Shown here in pieces: positions 24,916-33,488 of a DNA stretch of 64,000 nt (position 1 is the first letter of the stretch; every line of letters begins with the position of its first letter). Both the position numbers and the translations under genes were made by a program. The DNA comes from Maricaulis sp. (GTDB lineage Bacteria; Pseudomonadota; Alphaproteobacteria; Caulobacterales; Maricaulaceae): the NCBI GenBank assembly GCA_002692855.1, contig NZMJ01000058.1, forward strand, positions 10,795-74,794, in the 5' to 3' direction. Below the pieces are notes generated by a model. The model was not told the DNA's origin and searched no databases. It saw only the letters and a list, made by a program, of their open reading frames with translations.

Positions 24916-25679
24916 TCGGAATCTCCCCGGATGGCCCGCATTTCGTCCAGCATCGCGGTGGTCGTTTCAATCTGGGACTGGTGAATGGACAATATCGCGA
25001 ATTGGTTGGAGACCCAGAAGCGCAATTCATTATTCAGGGCTTCATTCTGAATGAGACGCCGGGCCAGCGCGTCCAGATCTGAGGTCGCCATGTCATCGGG
25101 TGCATCGCAGTCGATGACGCGTTGTGTGCGTCCCGACAGGGAGTCGTAGCAATTCACCCAGATATAGTTTTGATAGGTGATCGCGATGAGCCCCCGAACC
25201 GATTCCCGATAGGCTGGAAGCTGGTCGGTAATCAGGTTCAGTCCTGTTTGGCTGTAATAAGCTGACAACCGGCCGCGCAGTTCGAGATTATCGATCAGCC
25301 GAAAGTCACCGGTCGCGACCATTTCGTTATAGGTGGAGCTGACCATTTCCGCCCCGCCAGCCTGGCTGGCATTGAAATACGCCAGAACTACCCGCCACGG
25401 GTCGGTGATCGTATCGGGATGCGCTGCATAGCCCAGCGCCTCTTCGCCCAGGCTGCGGACAGATGCACGGAACTCGTGCGAAGCGCTGAAGCGGCGCTCG
25501 TTCTCCTTCAGATCATCGACCAACCTGTCGAAATAGAGCTCCGCCCGATCCGCTTCGGCGCGCCTGTCGGCCCAGCCTGTCACCTGAAAACCGATCACGA
25601 CGCCCAGGATCACGAACTCAATCGCGACAGCGAACCAGTTCTGCTGCCGGATGGCCTGCGAAATTCGGCTCAGTATCAT
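24912..25679 (-). CDS. Single-pass membrane-anchored protein, paralog A
   Basis: 255 aa from the ATG at 25679 (MILSRISQAIRQQNWF); an upstream extension is open but lacks homology to the paralog. Same architecture as the downstream gene: basic start, TM helix WFAVAIEFVILGVVIGFQ, then a soluble, largely helical periplasmic part. Its TM segment is two residues shorter than the paralog's because a 6-bp repeat unit (ATCACG on the plus strand) is present once rather than twice. Function unknown; translationally coupled to its copy. Confidence 0.75.
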   Translation of the reverse strand: MILSRISQAIRQQNWFAVAIEFVILGVVIGFQVTGWADRRAEADRAELYFDRLVDDLKENERRFSASHEFRASVRSLGEEALGYAAHPDTITDPWRVVLAYFNASQAGGAEMVSSTYNEMVATGDFRLIDNLELRGRLSAYYSQTGLNLITDQLPAYRESVRGLIAITYQNYIWVNCYDSLSGRTQRVIDCDAPDDMATSDLDALARRLIQNEALNNELRFWVSNQFAILSIHQSQIETTTAMLDEMRAIRGDSE

Positions 25680-25848
25680 GTCCTGAACCCTCCCCCGGGC
25701 AGAGTTAAGCATGAATTCCGCTATAGCGGGGAGGGAATAAAAGCCATGCCTTCCTTGCCCGCGCTCGGCGAACACTCCCATCATGTCTTCGTCTCCCCCT
25801 GCCGACTGACTGGCATGGACGGCAGGGGGAAACGAGACGAATGAAGGC

Positions 25849-27615
25849 CTATTCGCCCGCCACGGCGGCCAGCCGGGCATAAAGCCCGTCATCCTTCATC
25901 AGCATGTCGTGCGTGCCCTGTTCCACGACGCGGCCATTCTCGAAGACGAGAATGCGGTCGGCATCGCGGATCGTCGACAGGCGGTGCGCAATGACGAGGG
26001 TCGTCTTGCCCGCCGTTGCCGCCTCCATCGCGGCCTGCACTTCGCGCTCGGTTTCGTTGTCGAGGCTGGACGTCGCCTCGTCGAAGATCAGGATCGGCGC
26101 ATCAGCCAGGATGGCCCGCGCGATGGCGACACGCTGGCGCTCGCCGCCCGACAGCTTCACCCCGCGCTCACCGACCAGCGTCTCGTAGCCCTGCGGCAGG
26201 GCCGTGATGAAGTGATCGGCATGCGCCAGCCGGGCGGCACGGCGTATGTCCTTCATCGACGCATCGGGCCGGGCATAGGCGATATTCTCCGCGATGGAAC
26301 GGTGGAACAGGACCGGATCCTGCGGCACGAGCGCGACCGCGCTCCTGAGGCTGGCCTGCGTCACCGCGCGCACGTCCTGACCGTCGATGCGGATCGCACC
26401 CCCGGTGACGTCATAAAGACGCTGGACGAGCTTCACGAAGGTCGACTTGCCTGCCCCCGTTGGACCGACCAGCGCGACCTTCTCTCCCGGCTCGATCGCC
26501 AGCGAGAAGTCCTCATAGAGCGCCCCGGCGGCGTTCTCGTAGGCGAAGGTCACGTCATCGAACGCAATCGCACCGCGTCCCGGCACGAAGACGGGGGCTC
26601 CCGGCACGTCCTCGATCTGGACATCCATGTCCTCGAACAGGGCGATGTCCTGGATCTCGTCGAGACCCCGCTGGACGTTCTGGAACTCCTCGCCGAAGCG
26701 CCGCATGTAGCCGGCCATCTGGAGAAAGGCGGTGATCGCGAACACGACATCGCCCGGGCTGGCCTGGCCCGTCGACCACATGTGGATGAGCAGGCCCGTC
26801 AGGCCGGCCTGCAACAACAGGATGGCGATGATCTGGATCAGCCAGCTGTTCACGAAGCGCAGCCAGGTCTTCTTCACCTCGGCCCGCCAGCGCCAGGCCA
26901 AAGCGCCAAAGCGGTCATTCTCGCGGGCTTCGGCGCCGAAGCTCTTGACCGTCGCGATGCCGCCGACCGCATCGGCGACCGCGCCGCCCAGCTCGCTGTC
27001 GATCGCATTGGAGCGAATGTTCTGCGGACGGATGTAGAGCGTCGATGCCATGATCGTCAGGACGACGAAGATCGTCGTGACGGTCAGCGAGAACGCGCCG
27101 ACGACCGGCCACTTGAACACCATGTAGAAGCCAAGACCGTACATCACGCTGACCGACGGGATCAGGCCGAACCAGGTCGTCGCCGTCACCACGTCATAGG
27201 CCCACATGCCACGCGTCACCTTGCGCACGACGCTGCCGGCAAAGGTGTTGGCGTGCCAGTCGAGCGAGAAGCGCTGCACCTTCGCAAAGGCCTCAGAGAC
27301 CAGGTCGGCCATGTTCGCCGACGAGAATCGGACCTCGAAGCGGATTGCGATCTGGCGGCAGGCATTCACCCCGATGGCGAAGCTGAGAAAGGCGGCATAG
27401 GCCGCCCAGTGCGTATGGGCGCTGTCGGGATTGGTCAGCGCATCAATCAGCGCGCCGGCCGCAATCGGCACGAAAACGTCCAGCACGGTCGCAATGGCCG
27501 TGAAGGCCACGATGGTGGCGAACAGGGCCGGTCGGCGCCGCCACTGGCGGATGAGGAAGCTGATGACACGCAGGTTCGACAGCGTGTGCGGGGTCTTGTC
27601 GGTAGGGTCGGTCAT
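25849..27615 (-). CDS. ABC transporter, fused permease and ATPase (exporter type)
   Basis: 588 aa. An N-terminal six-helix ABC transmembrane domain (about 20-320) is followed by the nucleotide-binding domain with Walker A GPTGAGKS, signature LSGGERQRVAIARAIL, Walker B ILIFDEATSSLD and switch His in VIAHRLSTI. This is the half-size exporter type (MsbA/multidrug-like) acting as a dimer in the inner membrane. Substrate unknown; no neighbouring gene narrows it. It is divergent from thiD. Confidence 0.93.
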   Translation of the reverse strand: MTDPTDKTPHTLSNLRVISFLIRQWRRRPALFATIVAFTAIATVLDVFVPIAAGALIDALTNPDSAHTHWAAYAAFLSFAIGVNACRQIAIRFEVRFSSANMADLVSEAFAKVQRFSLDWHANTFAGSVVRKVTRGMWAYDVVTATTWFGLIPSVSVMYGLGFYMVFKWPVVGAFSLTVTTIFVVLTIMASTLYIRPQNIRSNAIDSELGGAVADAVGGIATVKSFGAEARENDRFGALAWRWRAEVKKTWLRFVNSWLIQIIAILLLQAGLTGLLIHMWSTGQASPGDVVFAITAFLQMAGYMRRFGEEFQNVQRGLDEIQDIALFEDMDVQIEDVPGAPVFVPGRGAIAFDDVTFAYENAAGALYEDFSLAIEPGEKVALVGPTGAGKSTFVKLVQRLYDVTGGAIRIDGQDVRAVTQASLRSAVALVPQDPVLFHRSIAENIAYARPDASMKDIRRAARLAHADHFITALPQGYETLVGERGVKLSGGERQRVAIARAILADAPILIFDEATSSLDNETEREVQAAMEAATAGKTTLVIAHRLSTIRDADRILVFENGRVVEQGTHDMLMKDDGLYARLAAVAGE

Positions 27616-27947
27616 GGCACGGAAGGACGGTTGGCCCTTCTCCCATCAAGGTCTGAAACATCGGATTGGCGGTGACCGCGAAGGCCCGTGAGACGCGTGC
27701 CGCATCGCGCGGCAGGTGGGTCACTCGGGTCGGACGATCGATCAGCCGTCCGGTTCGTTTCAGGATCGTTGCATGGGTACGTGCTGGCCTCTTTTCCTTG
27801 GCAGGGAGGCAGGCTTTACGACCGCTGGCCGCCCGTGGCCAGTCCTAACCGGCCTCGACCAGGTCCTCGAAGCGACAGGTGGGGCATTTGCGCCACACTG
27901 AGCTTTGCGGCTGGCTAAGCCCGCATTGCGAGTCTAACAATTCTGTC
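27616..27947. other. 332-bp intergenic region between ABC exporter and thiD
   Basis: Must hold the divergent promoters of the exporter and thiD. I see no TPP riboswitch (no CTGAGA plus GGAT-ATGCC pair), no convincing small gene and no terminator. An imperfect inverted repeat CTGGCCGCCCGTGGCCAG lies at about 27824-27841. Confidence 0.5.
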
Positions 27948-28766
27948 ATGCTTGGGGGATCGCATCGCGGGCGCGTCTTGATTGTTGCCGGATCGGATTC
28001 CGGCGGCGGCGCCGGCATTCAGGCAGACATCAAGGCGGTTTCCGCAGCAGGCGGGTATGCCGCAACGGCGATCACCGCCTTGACGGTCCAGAACACGCTG
28101 GGCGTCTCGGCCATTCATCCCGTCCCGCTCGACATCATCGAAGGCCAGATGCGCGCGGTCCTCGAAGACATCGGTGCCGATGCCATCAAGACGGGCATGC
28201 TGGCGACCTCCGGCGTGGTGTCACGGGTGGCCCGCGTCCTGAAGCAGGCCGCAGCCGGCATCCCCCTCGTCCTCGATCCGGTGATGGTGGCGACCTCGGG
28301 GGATGTGCTGCTTGAAGAGGACGCCATCGCCGCGGTGCTCGACGAATTGTTGCCTTTGGCGACCCTGCTGACACCCAACGCGCCCGAAGCGGCCCGGTTG
28401 ACCGGCCTGCCGGTCACCAATCCGGGCGAACAGGCCGCAGCCGGCCGCGCGCTGGTCGAGGCCGGTGCCAGGGCCGTGCTGGTCAAGGGAGGGCATTTGA
28501 CCGGTCCGGTGGTCCATGACGTGCTGGTCACGGCCCGGGAAATGCGGGTGTTTGAAACGCCGCGCCTCGATACGCGCAATACCCACGGTACCGGCTGCAC
28601 GCTTGCCTCCGCCATTGCGGCGCGCCTCGCGCAAGGCATGGAGTTGCCTCAGGCCATCGAGGGCGCAGGTCGCTACCTGCATGAAGCGATCGCGCGTGCC
28701 CCGGGTTTCGGGTCAGGCAAGGGGCCTGTGGATCATGTCTGGACGCTGCGTGAGGCCCTGCGCTGA
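27948..28766 (+). CDS. thiD: Hydroxymethylpyrimidine/phosphomethylpyrimidine kinase ThiD
   Basis: 272 aa from the ATG at 27948; the upstream extension has no family match. ThiD phosphorylates HMP and HMP-P in thiamine synthesis, using the product of ThiC (encoded at 38.6 kb). Visible: LIVAGSDSGGGAGIQADIKA near the start, DAIKTGMLAT, DPVMVATSGDVLL, and the GTGCTLASAIAARL motif with the active-site Cys close to the C-terminus. The last 34 bp overlap the convergent EamA transporter gene. No riboswitch precedes it. Confidence 0.95.
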   Translation: MLGGSHRGRVLIVAGSDSGGGAGIQADIKAVSAAGGYAATAITALTVQNTLGVSAIHPVPLDIIEGQMRAVLEDIGADAIKTGMLATSGVVSRVARVLKQAAAGIPLVLDPVMVATSGDVLLEEDAIAAVLDELLPLATLLTPNAPEAARLTGLPVTNPGEQAAAGRALVEAGARAVLVKGGHLTGPVVHDVLVTAREMRVFETPRLDTRNTHGTGCTLASAIAARLAQGMELPQAIEGAGRYLHEAIARAPGFGSGKGPVDHVWTLREALR

Positions 28767-29641
28767 CCGCGCCGCGCGATGACGATACCGACCAGTATGA
28801 TGACCAGCCCCAGCGGCGCACTCAGTCCGATCGCCTCGCCCAGCACCAGCCCGGCGCCCAGCGCCACGACCGGGACGATGTAATTGGTCGTGGCCAGGAA
28901 ACCGGCCCCGGCCGTCGTCACCAGCCGCATGTAGATTACCGACCCGAGGGCCGTCGGCCCGATGGCGAGCCACAGTGCTGCGCTCCAGCCGACGGGATCA
29001 GGACGCGCATTCTCGATCAGGTCCCACAGGCCGTAGGGGGCGGACCAGACCGTTGCCAGGATCAGCATGCCGGCCGCGGAGACCAGCGGATGCATGGGCG
29101 GGGCGCGCTTGGCGATCACCACGTTCGTGGCAAAGGACAGGGCGGCGCCGAGCACCGCCAGCTGGGCGATGAAGTCCCCGGCGACAAGGCCGCCCAGCGC
29201 CGCCGGTCCGATCAGCACGATCACGCCGGCAAACCCAATCGCAAATCCGAACGCGGTCAGGCGCGTCATCCGCTCGTCGGTGAAGACATGGGCCAGCGCC
29301 ACCGTCATCAACGGCATGAACGCCAGGAGGATGCCGGCCACGGCCGAGGGGATGAATTGCTGACCCCAGGGGATCAGCGTGAAGGGCAGGGCATTGCCGA
29401 ACAATCCCAGCGCGATGAACCAGAGCCAGCGCTTGTCGCTCAGCTTCGGCAGCCGCTCGCCGATGGCGTAGGCCCAGGCGGTCAGGATCACGGCCGCCAG
29501 CCCGAGCCGTGCAAAGGCGAGCGCGGCAGGCGGCGCGGCCTCGAGCGCGAAGGTGATGAAGGCAAACGCCGTGCCCCAGGTCGCGGCGAGAATGCCAAGC
29601 AGCACCCACTCCGTCGGACCGGCCGCGCGAAGCGGGCTCAC
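28733..29641 (-). CDS. EamA-family (DMT superfamily) transporter
   Basis: 302 aa, GTG start at 29641 forming a GTGA overlap with the aminotransferase stop. Ten TM helices in two EamA repeats: ATWGTAFAFITFALEAAPP and FTLIPWGQQFIPSAVAGIL in the first, SFATNVVIAKRAPP and GFLATTNYIVPVVALGAGL in the second. It probably exports a small metabolite. Coupling to a class V aminotransferase suggests the exported compound could be related to that enzyme's product. The 3' end overlaps thiD antisense by 34 bp. Confidence 0.9.
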   Translation of the reverse strand: MSPLRAAGPTEWVLLGILAATWGTAFAFITFALEAAPPAALAFARLGLAAVILTAWAYAIGERLPKLSDKRWLWFIALGLFGNALPFTLIPWGQQFIPSAVAGILLAFMPLMTVALAHVFTDERMTRLTAFGFAIGFAGVIVLIGPAALGGLVAGDFIAQLAVLGAALSFATNVVIAKRAPPMHPLVSAAGMLILATVWSAPYGLWDLIENARPDPVGWSAALWLAIGPTALGSVIYMRLVTTAGAGFLATTNYIVPVVALGAGLVLGEAIGLSAPLGLVIILVGIVIARRGQRRASRSVQT

Positions 29642-30774
29642 GAGAGTGCGGCCTTCATCGCGTCGGCAAAGCGGGTGATATCACCGGCGTCATTGTAGAG
29701 GTGCGGCGTGACGCGCAGCCGGTCCCCGCGCTGCGAGACATGGACATTGTGTTTCCCGAGGCGCGCCGCCAGATCCCGGGGGGCTCCGTCCGGCAGGCCG
29801 AGGCACAAATAGTGGTCCGCACGATCCGGAACATCGTCCTTCACGCCGAGATCACGTACCGAATCTGCCAGCGCCCGCGTTGTTTCCGCGAGTGTTCTGG
29901 CGACCGTCTCGACACCGACCCGGTTCAGGAGGCGGATTGACTCCACGGCGGCCGGGACGAGCTGGAAACCGCTGCGCTCGCCCATGTCGAAACGGCGCGC
30001 GCCGGGCGCATAGCCGTCGGCGTAATCAACCAGCCGGGCAAAATCCTGGGACCCTTCGCGGGCGATCCAGTTTTCCTCGAGCGGGACGCCGGACAGGTGC
30101 CGCTTCGCGATGTGCATTACGCCCATCGTGTAGGGCCCGAGCAGCCATTTGTAGCAGGCCGACACGGCAAAATCGGGATCGATGGTTTTCACGTTGAACG
30201 GCTTTGCGCCAAGCGACTGGGTGAGGTCCAGCACCAGGGCCGCACCCTGTTGCCGCGCCGCTCCGGCAATCGCCTCAAGATCGAGCGAACCGCCGTCTGC
30301 CCAATGTACTTGGGGCAGGGCCAGGACCGAGGTTTGCGGTCCGATTGCGTCGAGGACGGCATCGGTCCAGCTCTGATTGCCGGAACGCGCCGCGGTGCGC
30401 AGCGTGGCGCCTGACCGCTGCGCCAGCACACGCCACGTATAAACGTTCGAGGGAAACTGGTCCTTGAGAACAAGGATTTCGGAGCCTTTTGCAGGCTTCA
30501 GGTTTCGTGCCGCTGTCGCAAGTCCGTAGCTCGCCGCCGGAACCAGCGCGACGTGTTCCGCAGATCCGCCGAACAGGCGCGCGGCCTCGTCGCGCAGCGT
30601 GTCGGGGCCGGAAAAGAAATCGTCCGGCGCCTTCACCGTCCAGGGGCGGGCCTTGGCGCGATAGGACGCCATGCCGGCCTCGACCGATGCGGTCGGCAGC
30701 GGGCCCATATAGGCGCAATTGAGATAGGTGACCTCGCGCGGCAGGTCGAACAGGGCGCGGAAATCATTGGACAT
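29638..30774 (-). CDS. Class V aminotransferase-fold PLP enzyme
   Basis: 378 aa from the ATG at 30774 (MSNDFRALFDLP). The fold is that of the isopenicillin-N-epimerase/cysteine-desulfurase-like group. Visible: YLNCAYMGPLPTASVEAG near the start, ALVPAASYGLATAARNL, VLALPQVHWADGG, LVLDLTQSLGAKPF and the PLP lysine in SACYKWLLGPYTMGVM. The Asp in LDLTQS holds the PLP ring nitrogen. Substrate unassigned. It is coupled to the EamA transporter downstream and divergent from serC across 149 bp. Confidence 0.88.
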   Translation of the reverse strand: MSNDFRALFDLPREVTYLNCAYMGPLPTASVEAGMASYRAKARPWTVKAPDDFFSGPDTLRDEAARLFGGSAEHVALVPAASYGLATAARNLKPAKGSEILVLKDQFPSNVYTWRVLAQRSGATLRTAARSGNQSWTDAVLDAIGPQTSVLALPQVHWADGGSLDLEAIAGAARQQGAALVLDLTQSLGAKPFNVKTIDPDFAVSACYKWLLGPYTMGVMHIAKRHLSGVPLEENWIAREGSQDFARLVDYADGYAPGARRFDMGERSGFQLVPAAVESIRLLNRVGVETVARTLAETTRALADSVRDLGVKDDVPDRADHYLCLGLPDGAPRDLAARLGKHNVHVSQRGDRLRVTPHLYNDAGDITRFADAMKAALS

Positions 30775-30867
30775 GGCGAAGGTTTGAACCGGAGCGGCAA
30801 ACGGGTCAACGCCGGTTTGAGACCGGCAACTCAGACGGGAATTTCCGGCACGGTCATGGCGAAGCGT

Positions 30868-30896
30868 TTGACGCTGTCCCGGAGCGGGTCTAGGCG
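30868..30896 (+). promoter_or_regulatory. Candidate serC promoter
   Basis: TTGACGC at 30868-30874 and GTCTAGGC around 30889-30895, 17 bp between TTGACG and TAGGCG, fitting the Caulobacter housekeeping pattern. It gives a short leader of about 22 nt before the ATG at 30924. Within it, GGCGA (30893-30897) can pair with TCGCC (30915-30919), enclosing the ribosome site AGGGAG. Confidence 0.35.
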
Positions 30897-30923
30897 ATTG
30901 GTGGCCACAGGGAGTCGCCATCC

Positions 30924-32087
30924 ATGAACGAGACCGCCAAGCCGCATTTGCGCCCCTTTGATCCGCGCTTTTCCTGCGGGCCGACGAAAAAGCATCCCGG
31001 CTGGTCGCTGGATCAGCTGTCCGGCGCCGCGCTCGGGCGCAGCCATCGTAGTGTTCTGGCAGTCTCGAAATTGCGCGAGGCCATCGACCGGACGTTGGCG
31101 GTTCTCGAGGTGCCGGACGGGTATCGCGGAGCGATCCTTGGCGGGTCAGACACCGGCGCCATGGAAGCGGCGCTCTGGTCGCTGCTCGGGTCACGCCCGG
31201 TCGACGTGTTCGCCTGGGATACGTTCGGCGCGCGCTGGCTGAAGGATGTCCGCGACGAGTTGAAGCTGAAGGACGCCTGCGTCTACGAGGCGACCGGCGG
31301 CCAGACCCCCGACTTCTCGAAGGCACGCAAGGATGCCGACATCGTCTTTACCTGGAATGCCACGGCGGCCGGGGCGATGATTCCCGGCACGGACTGGATC
31401 CCGGCCGATCGCGAGGGCCTGACCTTCGTTGACGCGACCAGCGCGGCGTTTGCCGTGCAGCTCGACTGGTCCAGGATCGATGTCCTGACCTTCTCCTGGC
31501 AGAAATCCATGGGCGGCGAGGCCCAGCACGGCATGATCATCCTGTCGCCGCGCGCCATCGAGCGGCTGAAGGACTACACGCCGCCCTGGCCGATGCCCCG
31601 CATGATGCAGCTGAAGAATTCCGATGGCCTCAATGAAGGGCTGTTCGAGGGCAAGACGCTCAACACCGTCTCCCTGATGGCGACCGAGGATTACCTCCTG
31701 TCGCTGAAATGGGCAGCGAAGGAGGGCGGCACCGAGGCCCTGATCGCCCGCACGGCGCGAAATTTCGAAACCTTGTCGCAGTGGGTGGACGCAACCCCGT
31801 GGATCGACTTTCTCGTTCCCGACGACGGCACCCGCTCACCGGTCTCGGTGACGCTGAAATTCGCCGACCCCGAGGTCGCGGCACTGTCGCAGGACCAGCA
31901 ATGGGCCATCACGCGGAAGATGGCATCCCTGCTTGATCGGGAAAACGCGGCGCTCGACGTGGCACCGCACATTTCCGGCGTGCCCGGCCTCAGGATATGG
32001 TGCGGGCCGACGATCGAGGCCGACGATCTCGCCGCCCTCGGTCCCTGGCTCGACTGGGCCTATGCCGAGGCGCGCCGCGAGGGGTGA
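30924..32087 (+). CDS. serC: Phosphoserine aminotransferase SerC
   Basis: 387 aa, the longer alphaproteobacterial type. SerC makes O-phosphoserine from 3-phosphohydroxypyruvate and glutamate, and can also serve in pyridoxal synthesis. It opens with RPFDPRFSCGPTKKHPGWS, then LGRSHRS, ILGGSDTGAMEAALW, VFTWNATAAG and the PLP lysine Lys194 in LTFSWQKSMGGEAQHG. The usual neighbour serA is not next to it; a PagL-like gene follows after 61 bp. Confidence 0.96.
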   Translation: MNETAKPHLRPFDPRFSCGPTKKHPGWSLDQLSGAALGRSHRSVLAVSKLREAIDRTLAVLEVPDGYRGAILGGSDTGAMEAALWSLLGSRPVDVFAWDTFGARWLKDVRDELKLKDACVYEATGGQTPDFSKARKDADIVFTWNATAAGAMIPGTDWIPADREGLTFVDATSAAFAVQLDWSRIDVLTFSWQKSMGGEAQHGMIILSPRAIERLKDYTPPWPMPRMMQLKNSDGLNEGLFEGKTLNTVSLMATEDYLLSLKWAAKEGGTEALIARTARNFETLSQWVDATPWIDFLVPDDGTRSPVSVTLKFADPEVAALSQDQQWAITRKMASLLDRENAALDVAPHISGVPGLRIWCGPTIEADDLAALGPWLDWAYAEARREG

Positions 32088-32148
32088 CGTTTTATAAACA
32101 CGCAGCAGGGTCTAAACTGCTGTCAGTTTCTTTGAGGGGAGTTGCCAA

Positions 32149-32721
32149 GTGATGATTCGAACCCTGACCGCATGTGCGGCCGCATTGGCCTTCGTTGCAC
32201 CCGCCCTGGCGGATGACGAGGGCTGGGAAATCCGCGTAGGCGTGACCGCGCACGACCTGGCCGAACATGTCGAGGATGGTCCGAACCTGACGCTGGGCGC
32301 CGCGACCCCGTCGCTGGGTGGCCCGGACTGGTTCTTCAACCCGCGCGCCTATGTCTATGGGTCGTTCAACACGCAGGGGCTGACGAATTTCGGGGGTGCC
32401 GGCCTTGAATGGGATGCCGATCTCAGCGACCGGCTCAGCCTCAATCTGGGCCTTGGCCTCGTCTATCATGACGGCGTCAACGATATCGATCCGAACTCGC
32501 CGCCGTCCGATCCCAACCGGATCCGTCTCGCAACGACCCGGGCCTTGCTCGGGAACAACATCCTGTTCCATACGACTCTGGCGCTGGACTACGAAGTCGC
32601 AGAAAATCTCGTCGTCGGCGCGTATTACGAGCACATCTCGCACGGCCAGATCCTCGCGACGGGACGCAACCAGGCGCTCGACAATGTCGGCGTCCGCGTC
32701 GGCTGGCGATTCGGTCGCTAG
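32149..32721 (+). CDS. PagL-like lipid A 3-O-deacylase (acyloxyacyl hydrolase family)
   Basis: 190 aa with a signal peptide (cleavage near ALADD). It starts at a GTG at 32149 or the next ATG, with GAGGGGA upstream. It is predicted to be an outer-membrane beta-barrel that removes the 3-O acyl chain from lipid A. The active-site pattern His162-x-Ser164 in YYEHISHGQIL and the following NVGVRVGWRF closing strand match the family. I cannot place the catalytic acid with certainty. It would tune the outer-membrane lipid; no regulator is adjacent. Confidence 0.82.
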   Translation: MMIRTLTACAAALAFVAPALADDEGWEIRVGVTAHDLAEHVEDGPNLTLGAATPSLGGPDWFFNPRAYVYGSFNTQGLTNFGGAGLEWDADLSDRLSLNLGLGLVYHDGVNDIDPNSPPSDPNRIRLATTRALLGNNILFHTTLALDYEVAENLVVGAYYEHISHGQILATGRNQALDNVGVRVGWRFGR

Positions 32722-32729
32722 AAACGGAT

Positions 32730-32758
32730 GGAGCGCCGCAGGGGGGCCGCGGCGCTCC
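32730..32758. terminator. Hairpin between convergent PagL-like gene and secreted protein gene
   Basis: Perfect 10-bp stem GGAGCGCCGC / GCGGCGCTCC with a 9-nt G-rich loop. It lacks a clear T-tract on either strand, so it may act as a weak bidirectional terminator or a 3'-end stabiliser. Confidence 0.5.
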
Positions 32759-32791
32759 ACGTATCCGGGGTAGACGGTAGGGACCGGGAGT

Positions 32792-33358
32792 CTAGTCCTC
32801 GGATACGTTTTCCATGCCGGCCGGGTCAGCGTCCTGACGGACATAGCGGCCGATGAACCAGTCATTCCAGACGTCATTGTCCGGGTCGAATTGCTGGAAG
32901 TGCTGGGTGACCGAGCCGTCGTCATTCGGCGTCCACGTCCCCCGGAAGGGCGCAGACTGGCTGCCATTCGCTCCGAAATAGGTGATCTCGCCCACGAGCA
33001 CCATTTCGCCTGACTCGTTCAGCCCGCCCGAATAATCAATATAGCTGTTCGACCCCATCCAGATCTGACGCCACTGGCCGCTCGTCGGGTCGAGGTAATT
33101 CATGCTCGTCCCGTCGCCGCCGCCCGAATTCGTCCACTCCTCAAGGATCAGGCAGCCATTCGAGCGCTTCTCGATATGGTTGGTTCCGCCCAGGTTTCCG
33201 GCCTGATCATAGACATTCCAGTCCCCGACCCAGAAGTCGAAATCATGCGAACCGGGCACATCGTCACATCCGGGGGGCGGGCCTTGCTGCGCCTCGACTG
33301 ATGGATTGAAAACCAGGGCCATCATCGCCCCGGCCAGAAGTTGGAATCGCGCACGCAT
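32792..33358 (-). CDS. Secreted small protein, DUF1579-like
   Basis: 188 aa with a signal peptide (cleavage near VEAQQ). The mature start HDFDFWVGDWNVYDQAG is typical of secreted proteins in the DUF1579-like lipocalin/calycin-type group, with Cys30ish (PPPGCDDVPG) and Cys in SNGCLILEEW likely disulphide-bonded. It is rich in Asp, Gly and Asn. Function unknown. It is convergent with the PagL-like gene and divergent from purA. Confidence 0.7.
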   Translation of the reverse strand: MRARFQLLAGAMMALVFNPSVEAQQGPPPGCDDVPGSHDFDFWVGDWNVYDQAGNLGGTNHIEKRSNGCLILEEWTNSGGGDGTSMNYLDPTSGQWRQIWMGSNSYIDYSGGLNESGEMVLVGEITYFGANGSQSAPFRGTWTPNDDGSVTQHFQQFDPDNDVWNDWFIGRYVRQDADPAGMENVSED

Positions 33359-33488
33359 AGCCGTCTCCCCCAGGTTTCGCAGGCACCTGCTCCGGCGCCA
33401 TTGGAGCTTTCAGCTTAGGCTGATAAACCCCCGCCCGCAGGTCACGTCTGCGTGAGGGTTTCGTGTCCCCGCCTGAAGGAGCGATTTC

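Noticed and set aside
25909-27675. 588-codon open frame opposite the ABC exporter
   Set aside because: It mirrors the real gene; the translation is His/Arg/Gly/Asp-rich with no domain, a usual effect of high GC in third positions. The exporter strand has all ABC motifs.
27616-27947. TPP riboswitch upstream of thiD
   Set aside because: Searched for CTGAGA with the GGAT-ATGCC region; only CTGAGC occurs and the second element is absent.
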